Source: Gaiellasilicea sp963705515
GTDB lineage: Bacteria > Actinomycetota > Thermoleophilia > Gaiellales > Gaiellaceae
Assembly: GCA_963705515.1 (NCBI GenBank)
Contig: CAVPJV010000003.1
Location: 1 to 64,000, forward strand
Length of the DNA stretch: 64,000 bases
Direction of reading: 5' to 3'
Shown here one piece after another: positions 1-10,092 of the stretch (the stretch's first letter is position 1; every line of letters starts with the position of its first letter). A model generated the notes under the pieces. The model did no database searches, was not told the origin of the DNA, and saw only the letters and a list, made by a program, of their open reading frames with translations. The translations under genes were made by a program, and so were the position numbers.

Positions 1-80
1 GTCCGGCGGCGGCCAAGAGGCGTAGCTTCTTGCTGTGATCGCGGGCACCCTCCAGTGCGGCTCTTGAGGACGGTTCTGCG

Positions 81-1433
81 ATGAGCTCCAATCCCACACC
101 ACCGCCTGGAACTTCTCCCGATCCGGCGGAGCTCCTCAGGAGCCGCAGCTACCTCGCGCTCCTGGTCTTCGGCGCTGCGATCGGCGTGCCGGTAGCGACG
201 GCTGCGTACTTCTTCCTCAAGGGGGTGGACGCGGCTCAGCACTACCTCTACGCAACGCTCCCGGGGGAGCTGGGGTTCGACGGGGAGCCGATGTGGTGGC
301 CGCTGCCACTGCTCACTCTGAGCGGATTGATCGTGGCGCTCGCGATCCGCTACCTGCCGGGAACGGGCGGTCACTCGCCGGCGGACGGATTCAAGTCATC
401 AGGGCCGGTTCCTCCGATCGAGCTCCCGGGCATCGTCGTTGCGGCCTTCGCCACGCTCAGCCTCGGGGCTGTACTCGGGCCCGAGGCGCCGCTGATCGCC
501 ATCGGCAGCGGCCTCGGCGTGCTGGCGGTGCACCTGATCAAGCGTGATGCCCCGGCTCGGGCGAGCATGGTGATCGGGGCCGCGGGGAGTTTCGCCGCAA
601 TCAGCACGCTGCTCGGGTCGCCCATCGTCGGAGCGTTTCTGATGATGGAAGTGTCCGGGCTCGGCGGTCCCCTGCTGGGAGTCGTGCTGGTCCCGGGTCT
701 GCTCGCCGCCGGCGTCGGCTCGCTCATCTTCGTCGGGCTGGACGCCTGGACCGGCTTCGGGACGTTCTCGCTCGCCGTCCCCAACATTCCGCCGGTCGGC
801 TCGCCCGACGGCGCCGAGTTCCTCTGGGCGCTCGGGATCGGAGTCGCTGCCGCCGGACTGGGCACGGCGATCCGCATCCTGGCCCTCCTGCTCAGGCCCA
901 TCGTCGAACGCCGGATGCTGCTCCTGACACCGGTCGTCGGTCTCGCCGTCGGCGGGCTGGCGATCGTGTTTGCCGAGGGATCGGACCGGAGTTCCTCGGA
1001 GGTGCTCTTCTCCGGCCAGGACGCGCTGCCGGGGCTCATCGAGAACGCCGAGAGCTGGACAGTCGGGGCACTCCTGCTGGTGATCGTCTGCAAGGGCCTT
1101 GCCTACAGCGCCTGCTTGAGCAGCTTCCGAGGTGGTCCCATCTTCCCCGCCCTGTACCTCGGCGCAGCGGTCGGCATCACCCTGTCGCACCTTCCCGGGC
1201 TACCGGCGATTGCGGGCGCCGCGATGGGTATCGGGGCGATGACCGTGGCCATGCTCGGTCTGCCGCTGACCTCGGCCCTGCTCGTCACCGTGCTTCTTCC
1301 GGCCGACGGCCTCGCCCTGACGCCGCTCGTGATCGTCGCCGTCGCGGTTTCCTACGTCACGTCGGCACGGTTCGCGCCTGTCCTCGAGTGGGCCGGGACC
1401 AGGACGCTCCGATCGGCGTCCACGGTCTCGTAG
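81..1433 (+). CDS. ClC-family chloride channel or Cl-/H+ exchanger
   Basis: Multi-pass membrane protein of 450 aa, the usual length for a ClC protein without C-terminal CBS domains. Three family signatures are visible in order: GTGGHSPADGF (about residues 94-104, the GSGIP region), GPEAPLIAIG (133-142, the GREGP region, with the gating glutamate as E135) and RGGPIFPALY (about 350-359, the GxFxP region). ClC proteins move chloride through the cytoplasmic membrane, either passively or against protons; which applies here cannot be told from these motifs. The ATG start has a GAGGA Shine-Dalgarno about ten bases upstream. It stands alone, convergent with the next gene. Confidence 0.9.
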   Translation: MSSNPTPPPGTSPDPAELLRSRSYLALLVFGAAIGVPVATAAYFFLKGVDAAQHYLYATLPGELGFDGEPMWWPLPLLTLSGLIVALAIRYLPGTGGHSPADGFKSSGPVPPIELPGIVVAAFATLSLGAVLGPEAPLIAIGSGLGVLAVHLIKRDAPARASMVIGAAGSFAAISTLLGSPIVGAFLMMEVSGLGGPLLGVVLVPGLLAAGVGSLIFVGLDAWTGFGTFSLAVPNIPPVGSPDGAEFLWALGIGVAAAGLGTAIRILALLLRPIVERRMLLLTPVVGLAVGGLAIVFAEGSDRSSSEVLFSGQDALPGLIENAESWTVGALLLVIVCKGLAYSACLSSFRGGPIFPALYLGAAVGITLSHLPGLPAIAGAAMGIGAMTVAMLGLPLTSALLVTVLLPADGLALTPLVIVAVAVSYVTSARFAPVLEWAGTRTLRSASTVS

Positions 1434-1451
1434 AACCGGCAGAACGCGCGT

Positions 1452-2141
1452 TTAGGTGAGCAGAACACTCACTGCGTCGAGGACGAGGAGTGCGGCGAGG
1501 ATCAGGAGTGCGTAGAAGGTGACCTGCGGCTGTCGGCGACCGACTTCGCCCTGCGCACCCTCCATCAGCTCGATGACGCGTTCGCCGAGAAGCAGGAAGA
1601 TGACCAGAGGACCCCAGACGAGCGCGGTCGCGAGCGTGACGTACACAGCGACAAGCGCCGTCTGGTCAGCGTCACCGAGGCCCGCAGTGACGATTGTCGC
1701 TGCGGCCAGGCAGGTCACTACAAGCCGCTTCGGGCCACCGATCCCGAGCAGGAACCCGGCGACAGCAGTCGTGAGGACGCGCAACCGGCTGAGTCGTTCG
1801 ACCAGCGCCTGCGTCCGCGCCTTCGAGCGTTCGTGCGCGGTTGCGCTGTCGGTCTTCGGTGGTCTCCGGTGGACAACGAGGGCCAGGGCGATCAGCACGA
1901 CCGCGAGCGCGACCTCCAGCGCGGCCCGGAGATTGGGATGGCTCGCGCTCGAACCCGTAACGGCGATGCCGAAGATCACAAGCACGGAGCAGGTCAGGAT
2001 CTGCGCTCCGACGAAACCGGCCCCGAAGCCAAGCGCCTTCAGTCGTCCGGATGGCATCACGGCCAGCGTCGCGGCGAACCCGACCGCGGTGAGACCCGCC
2101 ACGAGGCCATAGAGGACTACTTGAATCGAGGCGTGGAGCAT
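1452..2141 (-). CDS. GAP-family (SfLAP-like) membrane protein
   Basis: 229 aa with about six hydrophobic segments and the layout of the actinobacterial GAP family (Sap, sulfolipid-1-addressing protein): an N-terminal membrane pair, a basic loop near residues 95-115, then LLGIGGPKRLVVTCLAAAT, which matches the family's conserved Pro-Lys segment. Members are integral cytoplasmic membrane proteins; the mycobacterial one is linked to export of lipids to the surface, and the substrate here is unknown. Start ATG at 2141 is divergent from the small gene at 2182. A strongly shortened relative lies at 32906. Confidence 0.75.
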   Translation of the reverse strand: MLHASIQVVLYGLVAGLTAVGFAATLAVMPSGRLKALGFGAGFVGAQILTCSVLVIFGIAVTGSSASHPNLRAALEVALAVVLIALALVVHRRPPKTDSATAHERSKARTQALVERLSRLRVLTTAVAGFLLGIGGPKRLVVTCLAAATIVTAGLGDADQTALVAVYVTLATALVWGPLVIFLLLGERVIELMEGAQGEVGRRQPQVTFYALLILAALLVLDAVSVLLT

Positions 2142-2169
2142 GCGGAGGGCCGCACGTTACGCCAGCGGG

Positions 2170-2175
2170 TACGGT
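2170..2175 (+). promoter_or_regulatory. -10-like TACGGT of a leaderless start
   Basis: TACGGT fits the actinobacterial -10 pattern TANNNT and ends six bases before the ATG at 2182. There is no Shine-Dalgarno, so the transcript probably starts at or next to the start codon. No clear -35 element was seen, and the 17-bp palindrome found elsewhere in the window is absent here. Confidence 0.45.
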
Positions 2176-2181
2176 GGCTCA

Positions 2182-2505
2182 ATGGCCGAAGTGGTCGAGA
2201 CCCACGACCTGACGACGCCTTCACAGGACGGCTGGGCGGTGGACTACCGAATCCGCCGCGACGACGGCGAGGAGCTTCACGCCGAGGTCCGTTGTTGGGA
2301 GAAGGCGCACGCCGCCGCCGAACGAGCAGCGAATGCCGACGCTCTCGCCGCGATCGCGGACCGCGGCAGCGCCGCTGCGCTCGAGTACGCGGAGCTGGTC
2401 GAGTCTCCGGCGAAACGCGGCGCGGTGCTGATCTCGATCTGGTTCGACCCGGCCGACGACGGCAAACTGCGCCGTCGCGTGAGCTACGAGCGCACGCCCG
2501 CGTAG
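2182..2505 (+). CDS. small hypothetical protein, acidic, 107 aa
   Basis: Soluble, acidic 107-aa protein beginning MAEVVETHDL. I do not recognise the family. It has an alanine-rich central helix (residues about 36-65) flanked by predicted strands, with no signal peptide or membrane segment. The start at 2182 is chosen over an upstream in-frame ATG at 2140 because a TACGGT -10 box sits six bases before it, and the longer version would begin inside the start of the divergent GAP-family gene. Codon use is like that of its neighbours, so it is probably a real gene. Confidence 0.6.
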   Translation: MAEVVETHDLTTPSQDGWAVDYRIRRDDGEELHAEVRCWEKAHAAAERAANADALAAIADRGSAAALEYAELVESPAKRGAVLISIWFDPADDGKLRRRVSYERTPA

Positions 2506-2520
2506 GTCACCTGGCCCGCC

Positions 2521-4900
2521 TCACTGCCGGGCCATCGCGACGCGGAGCAGCTCCTCCGGCCCGATCAGGTGGTCCGTGTCCTCTGCGGCCTCGTCGATGT
2601 CGATCTGCACCCACTGGACGTTGCCGGTGAACTCGCTGTCCCGAGGCCCGTAGTCGTCGCTCACCGGCGTCGCGGTGTCGCTGCCGACATCCGTCGTCTC
2701 GTCGGCCGAGAAGAGCATCGGCACGGTGCCGTCGACCCGCCCCTCGCCGACCTGCTCGCCGTCGACGTAGAGCGTGACGTCGCCGCCCTTGCCGAGCCCG
2801 CCGCCGTCGTAGGCGAACTCCATCCGCACCTGGTGCTCGCCCGCAGGGACGGTGTCTTCGCCGTAGACCTTGAATCGCTGCAGGCCGAAGAGGTTGTAGC
2901 AGTACGCCGGCTTGCCGTCCTTCGCGTAGAGCGCGAAGCCGCCGAACGCGCCGCCCTGGGCGAGGATGACGCCGTCGGCGCCCGCCGTCGGGGACGTCGA
3001 TCTGCGGCTGTGACCGCGTGCGACTTGTTCTTGATCGACGAGGACCGAGTTCTCGGACAGCCGTCCCATGCCGCCCGAAGAGGATCTGCGACGTGCCGTG
3101 GATGAGCTGCGGCCGGCCGGCGAGATCCGGGTTGAAGCGCTCGAAGCGCCGGTCGTCGAGCGGCAGCACGTTGTACTTCGCCGGCCTCGATCAGGAACAG
3201 GCGCTGCAGGTCGCGCAGCCTGCCGGGCTGCTCGGCCGCGAGGTCGTGGGCCTGCGTCCAGTCGTCGGGCGCGTACAGCTCCCAGACGTCGTCGTCGAAG
3301 GCGGGCGACTCGGTGGCACACCCACGGGATGCTGTGCCGCGTCACCGCGGTCCAGCCCTCGTGGTAGATGCCGCGGTTGCAGAACATCTCGAAGTACTGC
3401 GTCGTGTGCCGGTCGTCGGCGCCCGCGTCGTCGAAGGTGTACGCCATCGAGACGCCGTGCAGCGGCATCTGCTGGACGCCGTTGACACTCAGCGGCTCGG
3501 GAAGCTGCGCGACGTCGAGCACGGTGGCGGCGACGTCGATCACGTGGTGGAACTGGGAGCGGATCTCGCCCTTCGCCTCGAATCCCGGCGGGCCAGTGCA
3601 CGATCGTCCCGTTGCGCGTGCCGCCCCAGTGCGACGCGATCTGCTTCGTCCACTGGTACGGCGTGTCCATCGCGTGCGCCCAGCCGACGGCGTAGTGGTT
3701 GTACGCCGTCGGGGTGCCGAACTCGTCGATCTTGCGAGACCATGAACTCGGTCGTCTCGAGCCCGACGGCGCCGTTCAGGACGACGAGCTCGTTGAAGCA
3801 ACCGGTTGGCGTACCCTCGGCCGAGGCGCCGTTGTCGCCGATGATGTAGTAGACGAGCGTGTTCTCGAGGATCTCGAGCTCGTCCAGCGCGTCGATCAGC
3901 CGGCCGACGTGGTGGTCGGTGTGCTCGAGGAAGCCCGGCGTAGACCTCCATCTGGCGCGCGAGCACCGGCTTCAGGTCGTCGGGCATGTCGTCCCAGGCG
4001 GGAATCTCGGCCGGGCGCGCGCGTCAGCTCCGCGTCGGCCGGGATCACGCCGAGCTCCTTCTGCCGCGCGAGCGTCCGCTCGCGCAGCGCGTCCCAGCCG
4101 TCGTCGAACTGGCCCTTGTACTTGTCCGACCACTCCGTCGGCACGTGGTGGGGCGCGTGCGTCGCGCCGGGCGCGAAGTAGACGAAGAACGGCTTGTCCG
4201 GCATCAGCGCCTTCTGCTGCTGGACCCAGTCGATCGCCTGGTCGGTCATGTCCTCGGTGAAGTGGTAGCCCTCCTCCGGCGTCTTCGGTCTGGCTCGATC
4301 GGGACGGTGTCGCGGTAGATCGCGGGCGCGTACTGGTTCGTCTCGCCGCCGATGAAGCCGTAGAAGTGCTCGAAGCCCGACCGCCGGTCGGCCACGCGTC
4401 GAACGGCCCCATCGGGCTCGTCTCCCAGACCGGGCACCTCGTGGCACTTGCCGAACTGCGCGGTCGAGTAGCCGTTCAGCTTCAGCGTCTCGGCGAGCGG
4501 CGCGCACGTGTTCGGGCGGATCGAGTTGTAGCCGGGCGCCGAGGTCGCGATCTCGGTGATCCCGCCCATGCCGACCGCGTGGTGGTTGCGGCCGGTCAGC
4601 AGCGCCTGGCGCGTCGGCGAGCAGAGCGCCGTCGTGTGGAAGCGGTTGTACTTGAGGCCGTTCGCGGCGAGCCGCTCGGCGGTCGGCGTGTCGCACGGGC
4701 CGCCGAAGGCGCTCGACGCGGCGAAGCCGACGTCGTCGAGCAGCACGATCGAGCACGTTCGGCGCGCCCTCCGGCGGGCGCAGCGGCTCGATCGGCGGGA
4801 AGGACGTCGCCGGATCCTTCGCGTCGTACGTGGTCAACCCGACCGGCGTCCTGTCCGGGATCGGCAGGACGTCTCGTCGCAGCTGCGGCCCTTCGCTCAT
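2521..4900 (-). pseudogene. Arylsulfatase, broken by many frameshifts
   Basis: Type I sulfatase of roughly 790 codons read in alternating frames. The start ATG at 4900 (MSEGPQLRRD) has a perfect AGGAGG six bases upstream. In order: MLLDDVGFAASSAFGGP (metal site), CSPTRQALLTGRNHH (4620s; CxPxR, whose cysteine is converted to formylglycine), GYSTAQFGKCHEVP, then FAPGATHAPHH, HWGGTRNGTIVHWPAG, and a C-terminal beta domain DVTLYVDGEQVGEG. Frame changes are needed near 4749, 4434, 4384 and 4295 and several more times between 4020 and 3000. Similarity continues across each break, so this is either a sequencing or assembly problem or a very recent pseudogene. An activating enzyme is encoded at 25859. 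Confidence 0.85.
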
Positions 4901-4933
4901 TCGGTGCCTCCTGGTCGTGGCGCGTGTCAGGAG

Positions 4934-5006
4934 ATCGTCCCGACTCGCGGCCCGCACCTCATCGCCCAGAGGGGATGATGTGCCGGCGACAGCGGCGGCG
5001 GATGAT
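4934..5006. promoter_or_regulatory. 17-bp palindrome (4962-4978) with divergent -10 boxes
   Basis: TCGCCC-AGAGG-GGATGA at 4962-4978, centre 4970. To the right GATGAT (5001-5006) ends 36 bases from the centre, followed after seven bases by ATG 5014 of the NfeD-like gene. To the left, on the minus strand, GACGAT (4934-4939) is also 36 bases from the centre and leads, through a leader with AGGAGG, to the sulfatase ATG at 4900. The same palindrome therefore appears able to serve both genes. Confidence 0.6.
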
Positions 5007-5013
5007 CGAGACG

Positions 5014-5358
5014 ATGTTCCTCGCGCTCGCCCTGCTGCTCTTCCTCATCCTCCCCGACCCGTGGAACGTGGTCGGCGGGGTCGTCAGCCTCGCGTGCGGT
5101 GTCGTCGAGATCACGTACTGGCAGCGCCGGATGCGGCGCGTCAAGGTGGCGACGGGGGTCGACAACCTGATCGGAGCCACGGGTGAGGTGACGACGCCGC
5201 TCGCGCCGGTGGGGCAGATCCGCGTCCTCGGCGAGCTGTGGGAGGCGCGCTCGAGCTCGGAGCTTCCCGAGCGGACGATCGTGCGCGTCGTGGCCATCGA
5301 CGGGCTGACGCTCGACGTCGAGCCGGTCGACCCGTCACCGAACGGAGCCGGAGCCTAG
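5014..5358 (+). CDS. NfeD-like membrane protein
   Basis: 114 aa: a hydrophobic start (MFLALALLLFLILPDPW), a second membrane segment (VVGGVVSLACGVVEITYW) and a C-terminal OB-fold-like domain with the NfeD pattern GATGEV...GQIRVLGELWEARS...DGLTLDVEP. NfeD C-terminal domains are small beta barrels attached to membranes, often partners of stomatin-like proteins; no such partner lies nearby. ATG 5014 is preferred because a -10-like GATGAT ends seven bases before it; ATGs at 5002, 4978 and 4975 are in frame alternatives. Its TAG stop shares the tetramer CTAG with the stop of the convergent DUF2254 gene. Confidence 0.75.
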   Translation: MFLALALLLFLILPDPWNVVGGVVSLACGVVEITYWQRRMRRVKVATGVDNLIGATGEVTTPLAPVGQIRVLGELWEARSSSELPERTIVRVVAIDGLTLDVEPVDPSPNGAGA

Positions 5359-6636
5359 AGCGGCGGCGCGCCCCCGAGTCCCTGCCGGTCGGCCTTGCGG
5401 GCGCGGTCGAAATCGGGTGACGACGAGAGCGCGAGAGCAACGGCCGCGTCGAGGCGGGCAAGCTCGTCCTCGACCGAAGCGCGGTACTCGGGCAGCACCG
5501 CGCCGTGGAGCTCCTCCAGCATCGCGCGCAGCCGCCGCGCCACCTGCACCGACGAGGCCCCGTACGCGCGGATCTCGGTCACGCCGAGGGCGAGATACTC
5601 GCTCCCAGCCGCGCACGGCGACGAGGACGCGTCCCGTCCCCGCTCTCCGCGCGGGCTCCGCTTGGAAGTCGGTTGCGCCGATCCGGTGCAGCAGGTCGCC
5701 GAGATGGTTGATCACCTGCACGGCGGTCGTCGGGTCGTTGACCGCCGGCGAGAGCGCCTTGATCGCGATGTCGACCATGATCCGCACGGCGAAGGCGGGA
5801 TCCTGCTCGATCGTCCGCTCGACGCCGAGGACGACCATCCCTCGAAGCCTGTTCTCGTCCCGCTCGCCGTCGGGCTCACCGCCGTAGACGCGGATCACAG
5901 GCACACCGGCGGGAACGAAGTCTCCTGCGGCGTGGTTGAGCACGAGCGTGCAGCGACGCTGTTGGGCGAAACGGACGAGCCGCGTGGCGTCGATCGCCTG
6001 GATCGAGCCGGCGCCGCGGGTGCGCACGACCATCGTCGGCTCGTCGGGGAACTCCAGCGGCCCGCGCACGATCTCGGGCGCGTCGGGTCCGCGCGTCGCG
6101 CGGACGGCGGCGTCGAACGCGCTCCTGCCGGCGGCGGCGGCGATGGCCGCGACGGCCACCGGTCGCAGCCGGTGGACGAAGCGGTCGAGGAAGAAGAGGA
6201 AGAGGAACATGTCGGCGGCCATCAGGACGCCGGTCGCGGTGACGCCGACGTTCGGGACGGAGTTCTCCTCGACCCCCGCCAGCAGCGTGAAGGAAAAGGT
6301 GAACGTCCCGACCAGCATCGCCAGCAGGACCTGCAGGACCTTGTCGCGGTACCAGAGGCGCATGTAGCGGGCCGAGAAGGTGTTCGTCGCCATCTGGACG
6401 ACGAGGACGCTGACGGTGACGACGAAGCCGGTCAGCGCCGCCGTTGCCCCGACGATTGCCGACAGGAGCGAGCTCGCCGTCGACGCCGAGTACTCGAGCG
6501 CCTCCGGGACCGTGATCCCGCGCGTCAGGACCGGCTCGAGCAGCCCGAGCACGGCGCCTGCGATACCGCCCAGCAGCGGGAGGAACCAGAGGCTCCCCTT
6601 CAGGTACTGGCGCGTCTTGAAGTCGAGCGCCCTCAC
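5355..6636 (-). CDS. DUF2254 membrane protein, one frameshift near 5601
   Basis: Predicted integral membrane protein of the DUF2254 family, about 425 aa. Membrane segments run from SLWFLPLLGGIAGAVLG through GVLMAADMFLFLFFL, and the family's conserved cytoplasmic part is clear (DIAIKALSPAVNDPTTAVQ). One extra base at about 5601 breaks the frame: before it the protein reads VLVAVRGWE, after it MTEIRAYGASSVQVARRLR to the end. Removing that base restores the expected ...WEEYLALGVTEIRAYG. GTG 6636 is preferred as start because a -10-like TGTGAT lies 14 bases upstream at 6650-6655 and the sequence matches the family from VRALDF on. Function is unknown. Confidence 0.75.
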
Positions 6637-6677
6637 GGCGATGGGTGTGATCACAACGCTCCGGCGGCTCGCGCACA

Positions 6678-6722
6678 TCATCCCGCTTGGATGACATGAC
6701 AGCGCAGCCACGGTTCTAGTCG
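6678..6722. promoter_or_regulatory. 17-bp palindrome (6678-6694) upstream of zwf
   Basis: TCATCC-CGCTT-GGATGA, a perfect inverted repeat in its six-base arms, centre 6686. On the plus strand TAGTCG (6717-6722) ends 36 bases from the centre and would start transcription about 25 bases before the zwf ATG, leaving room for its GGAGG. On the minus strand TGTGAT (6650-6655) is at the same distance in front of the DUF2254 GTG, although it lacks the usual A at position 2. Confidence 0.6.
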
Positions 6723-6751
6723 TTGGGCCACCGATCTCGGAGGTGGGAGAC

Positions 6752-8197
6752 ATGGCACAAGCATCCGGAACCGCCGCGCCGGAACGGGCAGCGTCCGCCG
6801 CGCGCGGCGAGAAGCCCCAGCCGGCCGACGTTCTCGTCGTCTTCGGCATCACCGGAGACCTGGCGAGGGTGATGACCTTTCACTCGCTCTACCGGCTCGA
6901 GGCCCGCGGCCTCCTCGACTGCCCGATCGTCGGCATCGCCGTCGACGACTGGACCGACGACCAGCTCAAAGAACGCGCGCGCGCGTCGATCGAGGGAACC
7001 GGCCAGAAGGTGGACCAGAAGGTGTTCGATCGCTTCGCGGAGCGCCTGTCCTATGTGAGCGGCGACTTCGCGGACGCCGCAACGTACGAGCGGGTCGGGG
7101 AAGCGATCGGCGGAGCTTCGACCCCGGTCTTCTACCTGGAGATCCCGCCGTTCCTCTTCGGCGCCGTCGTGAAGGGGCTGGCCGAGGCCGGCCTGACCAA
7201 AACGGGGCGCGTCGTCGTCGAGAAGCCGTTCGGCCACGACCTCGAGTCCGCGGGCGAGCTCGCCGACGAGCTGCACCAGTACATCGACGAGTCGCAGCTG
7301 TACCGGATCGACCACTACCTGGGGAAGATGGGCCTCGAGGAGATCCTGCACCTGCGGTTCCGGAACTCGATGCTCGAGCCGGTCTGGAGCCGCAACTTCG
7401 TCGAATGCGTGCAGATCACGATGGCGGAGGACTTCGGCGTCGACGACCGCGGCCACTTCTACGACCCGGTCGGTGCGCTGCGCGACGTCGTCGTCAACCA
7501 CCTGATGCAGGTCGTGGCTGCGGCTGCGATGGATCCACCTTCGCGGCGCGACGCGATGACCATCAAGAACGCGCAGGCCGCACTCTTCAACGCCGTCGCC
7601 GCCGCCGACCCGGCCCATTACGTGCGCGGTCAGTACGACGGCTACCTCGACATCGACGGTGTCGCTCCGGACTCGACAACCGAGACATTCGCCGCTCTGC
7701 GGCTCGACATCGACAACTGGCGCTGGTCCGGCGTTCCGTTCTTCATCCGGACGGGCAAGCGGCTCGCCGCAACCCAGACCGAGCTCCGGCTCGTCTTCAA
7801 GCAGCCCCCGAAACTCGACTTCATCAACGTCGGGGGCCTGCCCGAGCCGAACCAACTCGTGGTCAAGCTCGACCCGACCACGGGGATCAAGCTGATCATG
7901 CAGGCCCACCGGGCCGATCGACCGGGAGGGGGCACGATCGAGCTCGACATGGAGTTCGGCGAGGAGGGCGGTGAGGGCCCGACACCCTACGAGGTGCTGC
8001 TCCACGCCGCGATGGTGGGTGACAGCACCCGCTTCACACGCCAGGACGGTGTCGACGAGTGCTGGCGGATCATGCAGCCGCTGCTCGACGCACCGCCGCC
8101 CGTGCATGCGTACGCGCCGGGGTCGTGGGGCCCGGAGGCGGCGAACAAGCTGGTGGCCGGGCACGGCCGCTGGCACGGCCCGTGGGTGACGGAGTAA
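6752..8197 (+). CDS. zwf: Glucose-6-phosphate dehydrogenase
   Basis: Oxidises glucose 6-phosphate to 6-phosphogluconolactone with NAD(P)+, the entry step of the oxidative pentose phosphate pathway, in the cytoplasm. 481 aa. Visible: a nucleotide-binding start VVFGITGDLARVM (GxxGDLA), the substrate motif RIDHYLGKMGLEEI, FYDPVGALRDVVVNHLMQ and the C-terminal EAANKLVAGHGRWHGPW. ATG 6752 is chosen because GGAGG lies eight bases upstream; an in-frame GTG at 6743 overlaps that ribosome site. The stop overlaps the next start by one base (TAATG), so it is co-transcribed with the GH15 gene. A 17-bp palindrome with a -10 box lies upstream. Confidence 0.95.
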   Translation: MAQASGTAAPERAASAARGEKPQPADVLVVFGITGDLARVMTFHSLYRLEARGLLDCPIVGIAVDDWTDDQLKERARASIEGTGQKVDQKVFDRFAERLSYVSGDFADAATYERVGEAIGGASTPVFYLEIPPFLFGAVVKGLAEAGLTKTGRVVVEKPFGHDLESAGELADELHQYIDESQLYRIDHYLGKMGLEEILHLRFRNSMLEPVWSRNFVECVQITMAEDFGVDDRGHFYDPVGALRDVVVNHLMQVVAAAAMDPPSRRDAMTIKNAQAALFNAVAAADPAHYVRGQYDGYLDIDGVAPDSTTETFAALRLDIDNWRWSGVPFFIRTGKRLAATQTELRLVFKQPPKLDFINVGGLPEPNQLVVKLDPTTGIKLIMQAHRADRPGGGTIELDMEFGEEGGEGPTPYEVLLHAAMVGDSTRFTRQDGVDECWRIMQPLLDAPPPVHAYAPGSWGPEAANKLVAGHGRWHGPWVTE

Positions 8198-10091
8198 TGG
8201 CCGTCAAGGAGAAGACGCGAGCCCCGCGCCGCAGAGCGCGGCCGCACCGTCACCGTTTCCGCCGATCGCCGACTACGCGTTCCTCTCGAACTGCCACACG
8301 GGCGCGCTCGTCGCCGCGGACGGGGCGGTCGAATGGCTGTGCGTCCCGAGCTTCGACTCCCCGAGCGTCTTCGGGAGCCTGCTCGACCGCGAGGCCGGCT
8401 TCTTCCGCTTCGCTCCGTTCGGGATCGACCACCCGACCGCACGCACCTACGTGCCGGGGACGAACGTCCTCGAGACGACCTGGAAGACGCCGAACGGCTG
8501 GATCGTCGTTCGCGACGCGATGACGATGGGGCCGCGCGAGCACGAGGACAAGATCACGCCGCACACGCGGCCTCCGGCCGACGACGACGCCGAACACGTG
8601 CTCGTGCGCACGGTCGAGTGCCTCGAGGGCAGCGTCGAGGTCGAGCTCGTCTGCGAGCCCGTCTTCGACTACGGGCGGACGCCCGCCGCGTGGGCGCTCG
8701 TCGGTGACGACCGTCATGCCGCCGACGCGCAGGGAGCCGGCCAGACGATCCGGCTGCAGTCCGACCTCGCGCTGGGGATCGAGGGCGACCGGATCCGGGC
8801 GAGGCACGTGCTCGAGCCCGGCGACCGCGCCTACTGCGCCCTCTCGTGGGCCGAAGAGCTGGCCGTGCCGAAGGACGTCGACGAGGCCGTGGCACGGATC
8901 GAGACGACGACACGCTTCTGGCGCGCGTGGCTGCAGCGGGCCCGGATTCCGGACCACCGGTGGCGGGACCCGATTCAGCGCTCCGCGCTCGCGATCAAGG
9001 GCCTCTCGTACATGCCGACCGGCGCGACCGTTGCCGCGCTGACGACCTCGCTCCCCGAGACCCCCGGCGGCGAACGCAACTGGGACTACCGCTACACCTG
9101 GATCCGCGACAGCACCTTCACGCTCCAGGCGCTGCACTGGCTGAACCTCGACTGGGAGGCCGACGAGTACATGCAGTTCGTCGCCGACGTGGAGGCCACC
9201 GAGGACGGCTCGCTCCAGATCATGTACGGGATCGACGGCAGGCGCGACCTGACCGAGTCGACACGCGACGAGCTCACCGGTTACGCCGGTGCGCGTCCGG
9301 TCCGGATCGGCAACGGGGCCTTCGACCAGCGCCAGAACGACGTCTTCGGCGCCGCGCTCGACTCGATCCTGCTCCACAGCCGGCACAGCCAGCGCCTGCC
9401 GCGGCGGCTCTGGCCGATCGTGCAGACCCAGGCGGAGTGCGCGACCAAGGTCTGGCGCGATCCCGACCAGGGGATCTGGGAGGCCCGCGGCAAGCCGCAG
9501 CACTACGTCTCCTCGAAGCTGATGTGCTGGGTCGCGCTGGACCGCGCGGCACAGCTGGCGGAGATCCGGGGCGATCCCGACCTGGAGAAGCAGTGGCGCG
9601 CGACGGCCGACGAGATCAAGGAGGACATCCTCGCCCACGGCCTCACCGACAAGGGCGTCCTGCGCCAGCACTACGAGACGGACTCGCTCGACGCTTCGAC
9701 GCTGCTCGCGGCAATTCTGGGGTTCCTGCCGGGCGACGACGAGCGTCTGCAGGCCAGCGTCAACGCGATCGCCTCGGACCTGACCGAGGACGGCTTCGTC
9801 CTTCGCTACCGGACCGAGGAGACCGACGACGGCCTGTCCGGCAAGGAAGGCACGTTCCTGATCTGCTCGTTCTGGCTCGTCTCGGCGCTCGCGATCATCG
9901 GCGAGCTACAGCGGGCACGCGACCTGATGGACCGGCTGCTGCGGATCGGATCACCGCTGGGCCTCTTCGCCGAGGAGTTCGACGCGGAGACGGGACATCA
10001 CCTCGGCAACTTCCCGCAGGCGTTCTCGCACCTGGCGCTGATCGAAGCGGCGGCGCGGATCATCATCCCCGAGCAGCTGAAGGAGCACTGA
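8197..10091 (+). CDS. GH15 glucoamylase/trehalase-type glycoside hydrolase, frameshift near the start
   Basis: Family 15 glycoside hydrolase of about 630 aa, hydrolysing alpha-glucosidic bonds; many actinobacterial members are trehalases, and the substrate cannot be told here. The family N-terminus is clear from about 8256 (FPPIADYAFLSNCHTGALV, VEWLCVPSFDSPSVFG), as are the hallmark NWDYRYTWIRDSTFTLQAL and GLFAEEFDAETGHHLGNFPQAFSHLALI at the end. The ATG at 8197 (MAVKEKTRAP) is in another frame from the rest, so one base must be gained or lost between about 8205 and 8255; no in-frame start is available otherwise before a GTG at 8451, which would remove conserved sequence. The next gene starts one base after its stop. 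Confidence 0.85.
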
Positions 10092-10092
10092 G

